Shown in pieces: positions 39,621-51,565 of a stretch of 64,000 nucleotides of DNA; within the stretch, counting starts at the first letter, position 1; every line of letters begins with the position of its first letter. The notes beneath the pieces are model-generated. The model had not been told where the DNA came from, did not search any database, and saw only the letters and a program-made list of their open reading frames with translations. Source of the DNA: Antedon mediterranea (taxonomy: Eukaryota; Echinodermata; Crinoidea; Comatulida; Antedonidae); assembly GCF_964355755.1 (NCBI RefSeq), contig NC_092673.1:27719001-27783000 (forward strand), written 5' to 3'. The position numbers and the translations under genes are program-made.

Positions 39621-40189
39621 ATAAAAAGATAAATATTTAGGCACATATGGCGTTTCATACGTATACTATTTTCAAAACAAACATCGAAATACCGACTGGT
39701 GGACTAACATAAAAAACACAATAACTACATACTTGGGGGAAGCCTAAGTTTGTTGTTACAAGTCCAAATACAATATCATTTTCTTTTCTTTTTTACATAC
39801 ATACAAAACACAGGATTTAAGTAACCATGTTATCTATTTGGATGACGGGAAATACCTGTAAATTTATGGGGAATCCCCGAAAGTCACGACACTTCCGTGT
39901 GGATAGCAGCGAACTATTGTATCAAACAATAACACGATATTAAACATGATAGGCCTTTGACTTGTACACGCGTCAATAGAAACTGAAACACTCAATGATG
40001 ACATCATTTTGATCACATGTTCATCGCTAGGTACCCTGGGATGGATTAAACATTACAGGTACCTTATTTATAAACTCTGCGATGGAAAACTGATCGGTCC
40101 CGTACACACCCCATCCCCACTTCCTCCAGCCCGTATTTACAATTATCAACATTTCACTAAGTTCCTATAATGGATATAAGCAAGGGCAA

Positions 40190-40440
40190 ATTACTGAAAC
40201 AGAATGACAATGCTGCGGGTGTATTCAGTGGCTGGATTTCAATGAAAATAAATAAACAAGCTGAGTGACAAAATAAAACGAAAACAGACTTAGAATTAAA
40301 GAAATTAGAGAAAGAATTAAAGTGCTCGGCTTTTGAAAAACGCTCTCCTTCGTCAGGGCGGCTAATGACAGTACTTTTTTAACGAATTTAAGCTTAATGA
40401 TGTAATGTATTGTCCAAAAACATAACAATGAAGATTAATA
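40190..40440 (-). mobile_element. Penelope-like remnant, second copy (tentative)
   Basis: A single diverged unit of the 30.8-kb repeat, followed by CTGACGAAGGAGAGC (minus strand, 40342-40356). This is in the same order as the element at 30.8-31.3 kb. CTGACGA fits the hammerhead CUGANGA core but no clean stem II is visible. Confidence 0.4.
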
Positions 40441-41919
40441 AAATCAGACATAAAATTTAATTTTAAATTTACCTTAACATTAGGACTATAGGCCTATAAT
40501 ATAAAATAGTTAGTAATTATAAGCAATAATTGGCCTACAATTAAACATTTTTTTTTAGAAACTATAAAATCCGTGTATTAAGTCATTATAATTAGTATGA
40601 TATGTGAAGATTGTAGTATTTCTTTTCAAGACATCTCTCATGGGGTAATACATATATTAATGCTACCATGCTATTGTATCTTGACTGTTGACCGGCGTGC
40701 GTAAATCGTCTGATGTTTGTATGGCACGACACTCTTTTTTATGTCTGCAATAATATTCGTCGTCGTATGCCCTTTTCAGATTAAAAGACTACTGTATATC
40801 ATTCCATTATATACACAATTGTAGTGAAGTAGTAAAGAAATAAGCAAATCACTGAATAACAAAAAACAACATAAAGTAGAAATATTATTAGTCGTCATAA
40901 AGCATTTAATGAAAAAGAAACGCGTTATGGTGTCTTCTCTTGTAGAAAAATGCGTTCCTACTTAATGAACATGACCTGGGACATAACCTATCTCAACCTG
41001 ACAGTTCTCATACGGCAGGATGTGTGATTTTTATTGATTAAAGTAATTTTCTTAGATATTTCCTTGTTCGGGTATTGTCACGAGTCACATCAGACGAAGT
41101 GTGCCTAGAGAGATACGTCGTGTTTGCAGGTCATGGAAGGGGCCCCGAGGCCTGATAAGGCAATATTGCAAGGTTAGGCTATACGAACACGACCTGGTCA
41201 TTTATGAATATAAATCATTAGTGAGAGTGAATGAATGAAAATATGATATTAATTCTTGTGTAATCATGAAGTTCTTACTTCCGGATGTCTCGAGATTTCA
41301 ACCCAGTTAAAATAAATTTGTTTCATAACTTGTATTACTGTAGTTCTTGTGAAAATAATGATTATAATAACAAACCTATTAAACTTAGAATTGCGTACTG
41401 CGTACACGTACATTACATTGCGAACATTACCACGTGTATTCCGAATTTTCATTCAGTCATTGGAAACCCTCAAGAGAGAGGAATTTAACCCCCCTCCCCT
41501 CTTTTTTCATACGAGGCAGGTAGTTTTACAAGCTGACATTAATAGTATTACACTTGTGGCTGTGTGCCCAGTTCGTTTGTGTCCAAGGGATGTTTATTAC
41601 CGTCTAGTCGCTCGGGTTCCGCAATCGCGCACACGAGAGAACCGCCAACTCACGTATCAACTCTATCCACGAGCTATTTCTACACGTGTGAAGTGATATC
41701 TGGCAGACATAGGTGGGCGAACACAGATTTATCAGATTTACATTGATTTGCCGCATTAACGGTCGGACGACCGGGCTCTTAATTCGTATTAACGCGCCAA
41801 TTGCGCGCGTTGTTAATTGCATTAGAAATTAACACTAAGCATGTGGATAAAGTCAATGGCCTGGTGGTCGTAAGTTCGAATCGTTTCTGGTCATCCAAAT
41901 GGTACCGTACCTAAACCTT

Positions 41920-42066
41920 ACTTTCCACTACAGACGCAACACAAAGACGCCACGCAATGTAAACGAGTCGACCAATCACAAGCGATGGGTTATTCGAACA
42001 GTCATTTGTCATTGGTCATCTCACTTACGTTGCGTCTACGTCCCGTGTTGCGTCCTAGTGGGAAGG
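41920..42066. mobile_element. Family B foldback copy
   Basis: TTCCACTACAGACGCAACACA...GACCAATCACAAGCGATGG at the left and TTACGTTGCGTCTACGTCCC...CTAGTGGGAAGG at the right. About 147 bp and non-coding. Confidence 0.8.
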
Positions 42067-43439
42067 AATAAGTTAAATATGCATTGTTGATGGGGTAGCT
42101 ATTGGTCCTCAGTACGTGTATCGACCAAGGGGCTCTGCGTTCGTTTTTTTTTTTTTTTACATGCGAAACGAAATTACATAACCTAATTAATACTTCTGTA
42201 TTAATATGTGAGACAATAGTATTAGTAGATCCGGATTCCGTGTACAAACACGGTTCGAAGCGAACTAGGACATCCTATGTCAATTGCTTTCGCGTGGAAC
42301 GAGCCTCTCGGGGTCTGTTGGTTGGAAATCCGCATAATTAAATGTCAACGTTTAAAACTAACGAATCATGATCTATATAAGTTGCGAAGTACTGTATATA
42401 AATATTTAGCATTATAGTTCAGTCAATGTATACATACATAAGTACATAGGCCTATGGTGCAAATCAGTTTGATATCGGGTCCGCTAGTTTTATTCGGCCG
42501 CAATTAAATTAATACCGGAGTTGTATTATAAAATAACAACAATGAACGCGTTTTTTCTATGTAGGTGGTACGCCTCCCTCCCCCATCCACTCAGCTCTCT
42601 CATATCATCCCTCTTGTGTAAGTCAAGATCATAAGTGAAGCCGGTCTAATTCCTGTGCTCAATGATGAAGTGAGTAAAGCCGGCCTAACCCCTGTAGGCC
42701 AACTCAATAAAACGAATAAAGAAGATGGTGCAACCACCGTTGATGACAAAAAAAGGCCTGTACATAATTTCCACAGACCTTTAGTGAATGTAGGCCTATA
42801 CCTCTTTATACCTTTTTTTATATTTCAAGATTCATAACTAAAACACAAACGGGATACATATTCTGTTCTCAAATTGTTTTCTCTAGTCTATTACTCTATA
42901 GGCTATATAGATAATCACTCCAGTTCCGTGGAACTAATAAATCGCCTGGCCAGTTTATATTTAGACAGTTTCGTGGTGGTACTCTAATATTATATAACAC
43001 GTCGGGTTCACCAAACGGTCGTCATTTTAGAATCGAGAGAAGGCCGATAAAAAGCAAACGTGAGTGATACGACGCAACAACACAAAGCCAACCCCGTGTC
43101 AGGGACGCGTTAGGGTCGGGGAAAATTACCCAACTTACGCATAAAATTATGAAAGATTCCGTTGTCAATTATGAATGTTGAGTCAGCTATTAGAATTGGA
43201 AACCAATGGATGACGAGGTTTCCGCGTATAATGACTGTCATCCGTCTGTGCGTCCGTCGTCAGAATAGTACGCGCGACAGCTGCTGCCCCAGGTGCAGTT
43301 GCCCCACAATCGGACGGAGATGACGGATGCATAAAAAGGTATAATATGAGTGGGAATTATGAGGATAAACGATGAGCAATGAATAGATGTAAACTGTGAA
43401 CAATTCGTTTATATGGACTGCAGGACCGAAGTTGACAGT

Positions 43440-43625
43440 TAAAACTACTTTCGATATCTAGTTGCGCGCTCAGTTAGTCCTTGCGTTGCGTCCATAGGGA
43501 CGAGGCTTAAACGCCATGGTTACCACCGTAAGCGGCGAGTTGACCAATGGCAAGCGACAGTTCGAATAATCCATCGCCTGTAATTGGTCAGATTACTTGC
43601 GTTGCGCTTACGTTAAAGCATAAAA
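43440..43625. mobile_element. Family B foldback, degraded
   Basis: TCCTTGCGTTGCGTCCATAG, GACCAATGGCAAGCGACAG and ACTTGCGTTGCGCTTACGT remain in mixed order. Probably a decayed or rearranged copy. Confidence 0.5.
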
Positions 43626-43734
43626 GCTATTTAGTTACAGTATTTGTTGTCCTAGTTTAAGCTCATTATTAAGAAATGAGCGTTATAACGCTAATACACA
43701 TTGAGGGCGCAGTTCCGTAAATAACCTCCAACAT

Positions 43735-43780
43735 TCATTCATTCATTCTGATTCATTCATTCATTCATTTATTTGATCAA
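43735..43780. repeat. ATTC microsatellite
   Basis: Runs of ATTCATTCATTC interrupted by one CTGATTC. The following ATTTATTTGATCAAAATC suggests that it is the reversed tail of a LINE. Confidence 0.7.
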
Positions 43781-44679
43781 AATCACATAAAAACAAGTAA
43801 AAAAGGTTCATGAATAAAACAGTATAAAAACAACATATAAAACAATGATAAAAATATTTGTGATGTTTTTATGCGTGGAATGGTTAATATCATTAGGTGC
43901 ATACAAGAAATCAGGACCAATTAAATTAATTTAGTCACTGTGGCTGTAGCATTTCTATCTGACCTATGTGTTATTTTTACAGATTAAATTATTATTAGGC
44001 CCTCTCCTTGTAGGCCTACATCGTTAATACGGAGGCTTCTTTTTTTTATAAATTTTCCAAAACGGTACATTTTATTCGCTTATCGTTCATATAGCCCAGC
44101 ATTTTGTGAAATTCTGTATACGCGTATTATAAAGAATGACGTAGGCAATTTGAAATGACGTCAGCTGGATTTCAATTTTCTGTGAATCGGTGCATTGTAT
44201 ATAGATGGCGCTACGCTAGAAATAAAAATAAACCACAATCGTATTCGATTATAATACAGTAAATAAATGCATTATTCAGTTTTGTGTACCTGGTGAACAT
44301 CCAGGACCCGATGTTTCAAGTTATTTATCCGGGTATGGTTGTGGCCTCAGCCTGCCCGCCAAATTTAGCAATAATTGGCCTAAAAACCGACCCTGAATAA
44401 TTTGGGCCGTGCTCTAACCAAATATATGTACGTTTGTTTTTCTCTTAGGCCTACTAAGATGACAAATGGTAAACTTTGCATTGTATAAACATATTAATTT
44501 GAACAAAAAAGAAAAATAGTAAACTTTTAGGGCCTGCTAAAATAATATATCGAAATGTGTTAAGACTACTTCAATATAAATGTATAAATAATAATGTTGT
44601 AGTGTCATTGCTTTGTATTAATAATAAAGCTTAATTGCTACATAGTCCTTGGCTTAAGTTACTATTCCAGGTCACGTTT

Positions 44680-44855
44680 GCAAAGTAATGAACGGATCGT
44701 TAAAGATTGCAGGAGCAAAAGCTTGGAAAGAGATCCCTGTAAAAATTCAAGAACGTTTGTCTGTAAATAGTTTTAAAATTAATTATAAAAAGCATTTCTT
44801 AAAAAATAATTGTATTTCCCACGTATTATTATTATTAACGTTCTATACTCACTGA
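44680..44855 (+). pseudogene. LINE ORF2 C-terminal fragment
   Basis: The open frame from 44688 reads KIAGAKAWKEIPVKIQERLS and VNSFKINYKKHFLKN, which fits the typical end of LINE reverse-transcriptase ORFs (G-x-WN-x-P-x-x-I...FK-x-x-LK). It stops at 44855. No RT core is found upstream. A fossil. Confidence 0.6.
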
Positions 44856-45591
44856 TTGTTATATTTTTTCAATTTTGTTTTGTATAGTTTTTGTTTCATT
44901 GCACGACCATATTGAAAAACAGAAATGTTGTGATCTTTTCTTTTCTGAATTGTGTTATCCTGCCTAAATCTGTTAAGAAAAAATTAGTTTACAAAGTATG
45001 CGTACAACAAATGAAATTTTCTGTTGGTTAAAAAAGTGTCACCTAAAATATCCCCTGTTATAATCCAAATTAAATTGGATAATAACACTAACAAATTACA
45101 CTACGTACGATGTAAACTATATCCTTATGTGGGGCTATCCATATCGCATAACATTCAACACCAATACTTTGGGAAATTCCATTTGTATTGGTTTCACCGA
45201 AGCTGATTTATAAAGTTCAGTGAAAGCATTAATTATGCATATTGATTTAGAAGTTCAAGGTAAATTTAAATGCGAAAATTATCTAAGTTATGTGCGCATC
45301 ATATCCCATACAATATACTCTAGGTATATGCCTCCAATAACAAATAACCAAAATGCATCGAAGTCTGAAATTAACATAACGTGTTTTTAAAGGTCAGAAT
45401 AGCGGGCGTATTATATTTGATTTGGCTGTTATTGTTTAATTTCAATTGTGATAAATATAGGTTTTTATGAACCGGTGACGTACGCCCAAACATAAACGTG
45501 AGTGAGTAGAGGAATTGATGTGACACTGCAGATAATATTCTCTGATTAGGCCTACCTCTATCGTGTAGGCCTGATAACTACTGTGGCATGT

Positions 45592-45991
45592 TAAGGCCCA
45601 TTTACACTAGGACGGTAACGATCGACGATAAATAGATAATCATGCGTTTTTCTTACATAAAACAAAAGAATTTAGTAAGGTGTTCGTTCTAAAATTATAG
45701 AATACTCATTAATTATGCCGTTCTTTGATAATAATATTTTTAAAAATCCAATCAAATGACGTCATGATCGATAAATTTGATTTGTCACGATATTATTTCT
45801 CTTACTAATCATGCCGTCATTTGATTGGACGTGTGATTGTGAAAATATCATTTTCATCCAAGGAAGCATAGATGGTTCCTAAATAGTTCTAGAATAAAAA
45901 CTTTTTAGATTTCTTTTGTTTTATGTATGAACAATGCATATTTGTTTATTTATTGTCGATCGTTATCGCCCTAGTGTAAAAGGACCTTTAG
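45592..45991. mobile_element. Foldback element, about 400 bp
   Basis: AAGGCCCATTTACACTAGGA with CGGTAACGATCGACGATAAA is mirrored by TTTATTGTCGATCGTTATCG and CCTAGTGTAAAAGGACCTTT. Inner arms also pair (CCAATCAAATGACGTCATG against GCCGTCATTTGATTGG). TTAA at the left and TTTA at the right edge may reflect a TTAA-type target. Non-coding. Confidence 0.75.
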
Positions 45992-46117
45992 ACATACAGA
46001 TCGTCCGTTTTAGTGCAGTAAATTGACGTTACACGGCTCGAAGAAGAGCATAACAAGTCTTATGTAGAGCTCTGGGCCATTTACATTTAAAACTGCGTCA
46101 CTGCACTATGATGTGTT

Positions 46118-46126
46118 GGAATTTCC
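46118..46126. promoter_or_regulatory. kB-like site, distal, ERI1-like copy 1
   Basis: GGAATTTCC, the reverse complement of GGAAATTCC and a RelA-type 9-mer. About 640 bp upstream of the copy 1 start codon. Confidence 0.4.
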
Positions 46127-46316
46127 AGATTGCCTACCCGTCGGACTGTTTGTATTTGAATAAATGAATCGGTGTCGTCTCTTCTTCCACCGTATTGTTA
46201 AATTGAATTGATTACAATGTTTGTATGTTTAAAAGGCCTTATTATTTCCTCAATTCAAAGAAAATAATGTTTAAATAGTATAGGTAACCAGGCTACAGCT
46301 GGTAGTGTATGTAACT

Positions 46317-46380
46317 GGAAATTCCAACTTCTTAACTTCCTGGAACTATTTTGATCATCAATGCAATGCAAAGTATATAA
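46317..46380 (+). promoter_or_regulatory. Predicted promoter of ERI1-like copy 1
   Basis: GGAAATTCC at 46317-46325, then TATATAA at 46374-46380. A possible UTR donor (AAAAAG|GTATGA) lies at 46490, pairing with the TTTTTTTAG acceptor that touches the ATG at 46754. The arrangement is repeated in front of the other copies. Confidence 0.5.
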
Positions 46381-46753
46381 CGTCGTCAATGACAGAGATT
46401 CGTTGACAACGGTGTGTCGTACTCAACAAGTCAACGGCTTTATCTGATCAGAAACCTTTAGGCCTACACAACATTCTTTGTTAAAAAAGGTATGATAACT
46501 TTAGTCTATATAATAATGTTGGCTCAATTTAATTTATTTAAAGTATCTTTGAATTATATGTATCGATAGGAACCGGAAACTGTTTTACTTGATGTATGCA
46601 TGTTTTATTAACAGGTTTTAGCCTATAATGTCTGACCACTACCTCCAATATTAGAGATCAAGTGGACATCCCGAATTTGTTTAACTTTACCGTGAGCAAA
46701 TTATATTATTATATTATCAATTATTGTTCTTAAATCTTATTTTGTTTTTTTAG

Positions 46754-49040
46754 ATGGTGCGCTATTTTATGGTTATTGATCTTGAGGCGACGTGTGTTTA
46801 CCCTCGACAACATGACTGGCAGCCGGAGATAATCGAGATAGGGGCGATTATCCTGGATTCAAAGCTAAACGAGGTACCTTAGGCCTACAACAAAACATCA
46901 TAGCCTACTAATATAGTTTACTTTACTACTTTACTAATGTTAACACAATTATTATGCCCTAAAGCTCTGTCTACACTATCAAACTTGATCCCAAAAAAAT
47001 GTGATGTGGACATGGACATGATGATTTCATTCACTACCATATTTGAGCATATCACTACCATGTTTGGGCATGTCACATTTTTTGACAAACTAGTTTAATA
47101 CGGTAGTGTAGACAGAGCTGTAAACCTTGATATGGATTTAAATGCCAGTTCTGTCGTTACAGATCAGTGAATTTCAGGAGTTTGTTCAGCCAGTGGTTAA
47201 TTCAACGCTGTCATCGTTCTGTCTAGACCTTACGAAAATTACACAGGTAATTGCACCTACCAGCATAACACAGGTAGACTTAGCTGAATCACTGATGTGA
47301 ATGAATCAATGATATGTATAAACAAACGTACTGACTAGAATGAACGAATAAAATAACAACGTTACTAAAATTATAAATAATCATGACTTAATTAGAAGTA
47401 ATTTGTAAAAAATAAATTGAAATAAATAATAAAATAGAATAAATAAATAGACTTACTAAAGTGCTGATGTGGTACTCGGTAACACTGGCGCTTAACATAG
47501 TCATACTAGTTCTATTTTTTTGTTTCCTGCCACTTAGGCTACTTTGTGGTTGTTCTTTGTTGTTGTGTTTGTGTTGTTTTTTGTCAATAAATAATACGAA
47601 TAAAGCACTTCTCTATTTGATCCAGGCTAACGTTGATAGAGCTGATACCTTCCCAGACGTCTACGAACGAATGTTGACATGGATGAGAAGTAACGGATTG
47701 AATACCACATCTAGATCAGGAAACTTTACACTCGTCACGGATGGGTTAGTAGATTAGACTTTACTTAGGCCCTACTAATGATTGGTTGGTGGTGACTTAC
47801 CTGAAAAACACGTTGCATTCGTCGTCATTGTACGATGCAAGATTAAAATTATTGTAATCTTTGTACTGTACATTTATATTATTGCATTTATTAAAATCAT
47901 ACAAAAGTAAATACTCCTCAGGGTCAATTATATCATCGTAAAGTGCGACATTTAATGCATCTTGTACGAACGCCATGATGATTGTTTACAAACATATCAA
48001 GCCGAGCGTGACGCGACGTCGTCGTCCCATCGCGTATCGTAAACGAACTTTTTAAAGTGGACGACAACCAGCTTTTCACGCATCAGCGCGCACTGGTAAT
48101 CCGTCGTCGTCCCTCTCCGTCGTGTTTCGTAAACTCTCTAGTATTAAAGTAGAACTCCTCCTTTGGACACTGATATTCAGGAGACACCGCGATTAAGGGG
48201 ACGTTCCCACGCGTGCAACGGACTTGTCACCTTTTGACCAACCTCTATTCGAGGACACCCCTATTAAATAGAAACTTTGTTGGGTGGGTCCCGAAGGCGT
48301 TCCTTTAAATAGACGTTCTAATATTTTGTAATACTGTATTATGTTATGATATAAGCACACTAATAGTTAAGCTTGGTTCCCACTAGAGACGCAACGTACG
48401 TAACGCTACGTAAGTGATTTGACCAATCACAAGCGATGGATTATTCGAACAGTTGCTTGTCATTGGTCAACTCGCTTGCTTTTGCATCTACGTCCTTGTG
48501 GGAACCAAGATTTAGTTTATAATGAAGTAGCACCAATGTAACCGAAACGTAATAATATAAACTTTATTGAATTGCCATAGAGCAGACAATTATTTGTATT
48601 TTTCAGAATTTTTGATTGTAATCAATATATACAACACCAGTGTAAACTCTGCAAGTTGGAATACCCGGAATGGGCTAAAAGTTTCAGCAACATAAAATCA
48701 CATTTTATGTACGTTCTGCGCGCGCGCAAAGCTAACGGCAGAACGCACAGCATGAGTGAAATGACGGAAAAGCTCGGTACGTAATAATAATAATGATAAC
48801 AATAATAGTTTTAATTATTTAATCTTAGCAAATCATTTCATTACCATAATTTGACTGGTTGAAATGTAGTTATTTTTTATTTTAGGAATTGAAATGGACG
48901 GTCAGTTACACAGAGCTTTAGATGATGCTAAGATTATCGTCAAGATAATGAAAGGTATTCGAGGAAGACGTCCGGGGTTCCCGTTCAATACCAATGCAAC
49001 ATACAGGCCTGATTGGACATTGAGGTTTTTCGACGACTAA
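46754..49040 (+). CDS. ERI1-like 3'-5' exoribonuclease, copy 1 (intact)
   Basis: DEDDh-family RNA exonuclease of the ERI1/ERI2/ERI3 group, which trims 3' ends of histone mRNA, rRNA or small RNAs. Five exons: 46754-46873, 47163-47246, 47626-47744, 48607-48776 and 48886-49040. All phases match and give 215 residues. The catalytic set is complete: D9 and E11 in VIDLEAT, D107 in LVTDG, H173 and D178 in HRALDDAK. There is no SAP domain as in ERI1 (349 residues in human), so the protein is just the nuclease core, closer in layout to ERI2/ERI3. An AG acceptor abuts the ATG, so a 5' UTR exon, or an upstream coding exon, is implied. Intron 1 holds a family A MITE; intron 3 holds a family B MITE and a transposase exon. 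Confidence 0.92.
46961..47120. mobile_element. MITE family A (ERI1-like copy 1, intron 1)
   Basis: AAAGCTCTGTCTACACTATCA at the left and TAGTGTAGACAGAGCTG at the right. It is inverted internally relative to most copies. Confidence 0.85.
47801..47976 (-). pseudogene. Harbinger-like transposase first exon (fragment)
   Basis: On the minus strand an ATG at 47976 opens 58 codons (MAFVQDALNVALYDD..., then ASYNDDECNVFF) and runs into a perfect donor, AG|GTAAGT, at 47800. The DDEC-x-x-FFR end resembles the N-terminal region of HARBI1-like transposases and their derivatives (...DDEC...FRF). No downstream exon can exist on this strand, because the next sequence is ERI1-like exon 3. It is a truncated element in intron 3. 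The family call is by pattern, moderate. Confidence 0.45.
48369..48514. mobile_element. Family B foldback (ERI1-like copy 1, intron 3)
   Basis: AAGCTTGGTTCCCACTAGAG at the left and ACGTCCTTGTGGGAACCAAG at the right, with the inner GACCAATCACAAGCGATGG and CTTGTCATTGGTCAACTCG. A clean copy of about 145 bp. Confidence 0.85.
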
Positions 49041-49343
49041 GCAGAATGTGTTTGCGGTAACACCACGTAATACGACAACCCGTTTACGTTCTTATGTATT
49101 GATCCAGAAAAGTATTTTCGGTATATCCATTATCTCGATCATCATGTGGACCCAGATGTAATTGTTTTCATATATTATATGTTGTTTTTATTTTATGTAA
49201 GAACTATCACATACATTTTGAGTTATGTAAGATTACGGTCTTTGCACCTTAAAAATTACTTGTAAAAACGGAATGCAGTTATGCGGATTTGTATATTAAG
49301 TTTACGGATTAGTTTCCTTTTGTTTTCCACAATTTATTTTGTT

Positions 49344-49349
49344 AATAAA
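49344..49349 (+). terminator. Putative polyadenylation signal, ERI1-like copy 1
   Basis: AATAAA in GTTAATAAATC, about 300 bp after the stop codon. Confidence 0.4.
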
Positions 49350-49779
49350 TCTTATTATTATTATTATTGTTATTACTGATATTATTTTATTTATTTTATT
49401 GGCATGTGCGTCACTACAGGAGCATGACATACCCGCAACTCCTGAAACGAGAAGAAAATTTTAAACACTGAATGTGAAATTTAATAGTACTGTAAAAATA
49501 GAGTATTACACTTTGTTTTATGTATATAATATTATAAGTAATAAACAAATGCCTGCGGTAACACCATAAAAATAGTTATAATAACAATCTTTAGACAACT
49601 ATTTACGTGTGTACATATTTGTTATATTTAAAAACAATTACAGTGCTCTATTAGATTTTAAAATTGTGATTTTTTTTTTGTGGACGAACCGATTATTAAT
49701 TATAATTCGTTACCATTCCATTACATAAATTCATGATTGTTTTATTTAAGACTACATTTTAATATACAATAATAATGTG

Positions 49780-49945
49780 ATGTTGACATGACGTCATGTT
49801 TATTTGTTGCCAATGATGCGTTGGTGTTGGAAAATCGAAGGAGATGCTGAGCTGCTCGATGACGTCATCAAGTTCGACATACGCAGTGTGACATTGGACG
49901 GATGATATCATCCGAATTGTAGTTTGTGATTGGTCAAACTATTTG
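49780..49945. repeat. Duplicated 3' flank, partner at 53820-53990
   Basis: TTGACATGACGTCATGTTTATT, GATGCGTTGGTGTTGG, GAGCTGCTCGATGACGTCA and AAGTTCGACATACGCAG match 53820-53990 collinearly. The repeated block lies about 750 bp after the stop of copy 1 and 300 bp after the stop of copy 2, so the tandem duplication included the 3' flank. Confidence 0.8.
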
Positions 49946-50209
49946 TGTTCCGCGTACGTACGCCATTGTCTTAATTTAATCTCCATTAATGTTTTATCAA
50001 TACATACGCCTACATATTGATCGTTTATCATATAATTAGTAACTTGTTAATTTCTCTGGAAATTCCAAAGAGTGCAGTAATAATATATTATACGGTTTTT
50101 CTAGATTATTCACTTTAATCATTTCATGCGTCATTTTAACGTTTTATAAAACATTTTGTTACTAAATTGATATCTTATCGCAATGTAGTTCCCACTTTTG
50201 ACGCAGTAT

Positions 50210-50960
50210 TAAAGCCCCATTCCCTACGTTTTTTAGATCTAATTTAAGATCACAAACTATATTTAATGTAAAAATAATACTATATGGTCCTATTGCGATA
50301 ACTTTTTTCGTCTTTAAACGGTTAAAAATGTGAAAAATAAGTCGATTCTAATAATTATAGCGGCCCGCTATAAATCCCAAAATGAATTGCGCGCGGATGG
50401 ATATTTTTGTTTTTCACCTGTAATTCGCCCACTTTTCGATCGATCGTGAGGCCAAAACAAATGGAAGACTCCTAACTTTTCAGCGAAAATACCGGGTTTT
50501 CCCCAATTTGTATCAACGGAGTCTGGCAAAAATAGAAAGACAATTAATGCAGCAACTATACAACGTCAGGCTAGGTATATAGGCCCGCGTACGATGTTCG
50601 TACGTTACCGATGTTTACCAGCTAGGCCTACAAAACTAAGCCTAGCTAGGCTAGGCCTTAAGCCGATTTTCCACTAGGCGAATTTGTTCGCGCGAATCGA
50701 AGGCGTCAGCTAATACGCATGCGTAGAGAAGGATTTGGAAGACGTAAACATGAATACACATGCGTACGACGCGTGGATTTACGGTAATCGCGTCGCAAGT
50801 TTTACCAATCACGACACGATGGATCATGCAAACTGTCGCTTGTGATTGTCACGTTGTCGCGCGCGTTAACTCATTTCTGTGCGTCCGAGTGGAAACGCGC
50901 AATTTACTTGCGTTGCGCTAACGTCTTTGTGCGTTGGATTTCGTCGTTGAGACCACCAAA
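50210..50960. other. Intergenic block with GC-rich mixed repeats
   Basis: Starts AAAGCCCCATTCCCTACG, later contains GCGCGCGGATGG and a TAGGCCTAGC-rich stretch (50575-50660). The last part (50660-50960) has family B-like words (GATTTTCCACTAGGCG, ACCAATCACGACACGATGG, TTGCGTTGCGCTAACG). Probably mosaic transposon debris. No gene is supported. Confidence 0.45.
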
Positions 50961-51201
50961 CTTTATCCATCCATCGCTATATTGTGGGAAATTGCTGATG
51001 TCCTGTATGTTTACAATTGTATACTACGTCATGACTGACTTTGTACCAACTTGCTTATCGCTATAATAACTCTTTACATTTATTATTAAATTAACATTTA
51101 TAAAAAGAAACTGAGTGTAAAACTCCAAATACCAGTAGTATTTGTTTATTTTGATTGTTTATTTTAGTAGTAGGCCTAACCAACCTGGAAAAATCCAAAT
51201 T

Positions 51202-51285
51202 GGAATTTCCAAAATGATTGTGTAATGTTTTAATTATTATAGAATCATTTAGGTTATCGATGATGAAAGTCAGAGGACTATAAAT
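51202..51285 (+). promoter_or_regulatory. Predicted promoter of ERI1-like copy 2
   Basis: GGAATTTCC at 51202-51210, TCGATGATGAAAG at about 51258 and a TATA-like CTATAAAT at 51278-51285, 281 bp before the start codon. A further GGAAATTCC lies at 50058-50066. Confidence 0.45.
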
Positions 51286-51565
51286 TAGGTTGTGAATCGT
51301 GCGACGAGTCATTTTCATTTCTTGATTGTGTCACCTCTAAACAGAGTTTAGTCTCTTACATTACGGTATACAGTATAGACTAATAAATACAAAGTAAGGT
51401 AGGCTATACATGCACACAATAACATTGTAGAATTAGGTAGAATTGGTTTGTTACATAGGCTACAGCAATTGCTTAATAGAAATACATTCATTTTAATTTA
51501 TACTGCACATCTTAAGGGTTATTATTTTTGTTATTAATTAATTTACAATGTCTTATTTTGTTTAG

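Noticed and set aside
41855-41900. tRNA-like B box (GTAAGTTCGAATCG)
   Set aside because: No A box at proper spacing and no cloverleaf can be drawn; at best a SINE scrap.
47461-47757. A 98-codon open frame starting MLMWYSVTL
   Set aside because: Its second half is ERI1-like exon 3 (47626-47744) read through the preceding intron; the acceptor TCCAG at 47621 and the paralogues show the true exon limits.
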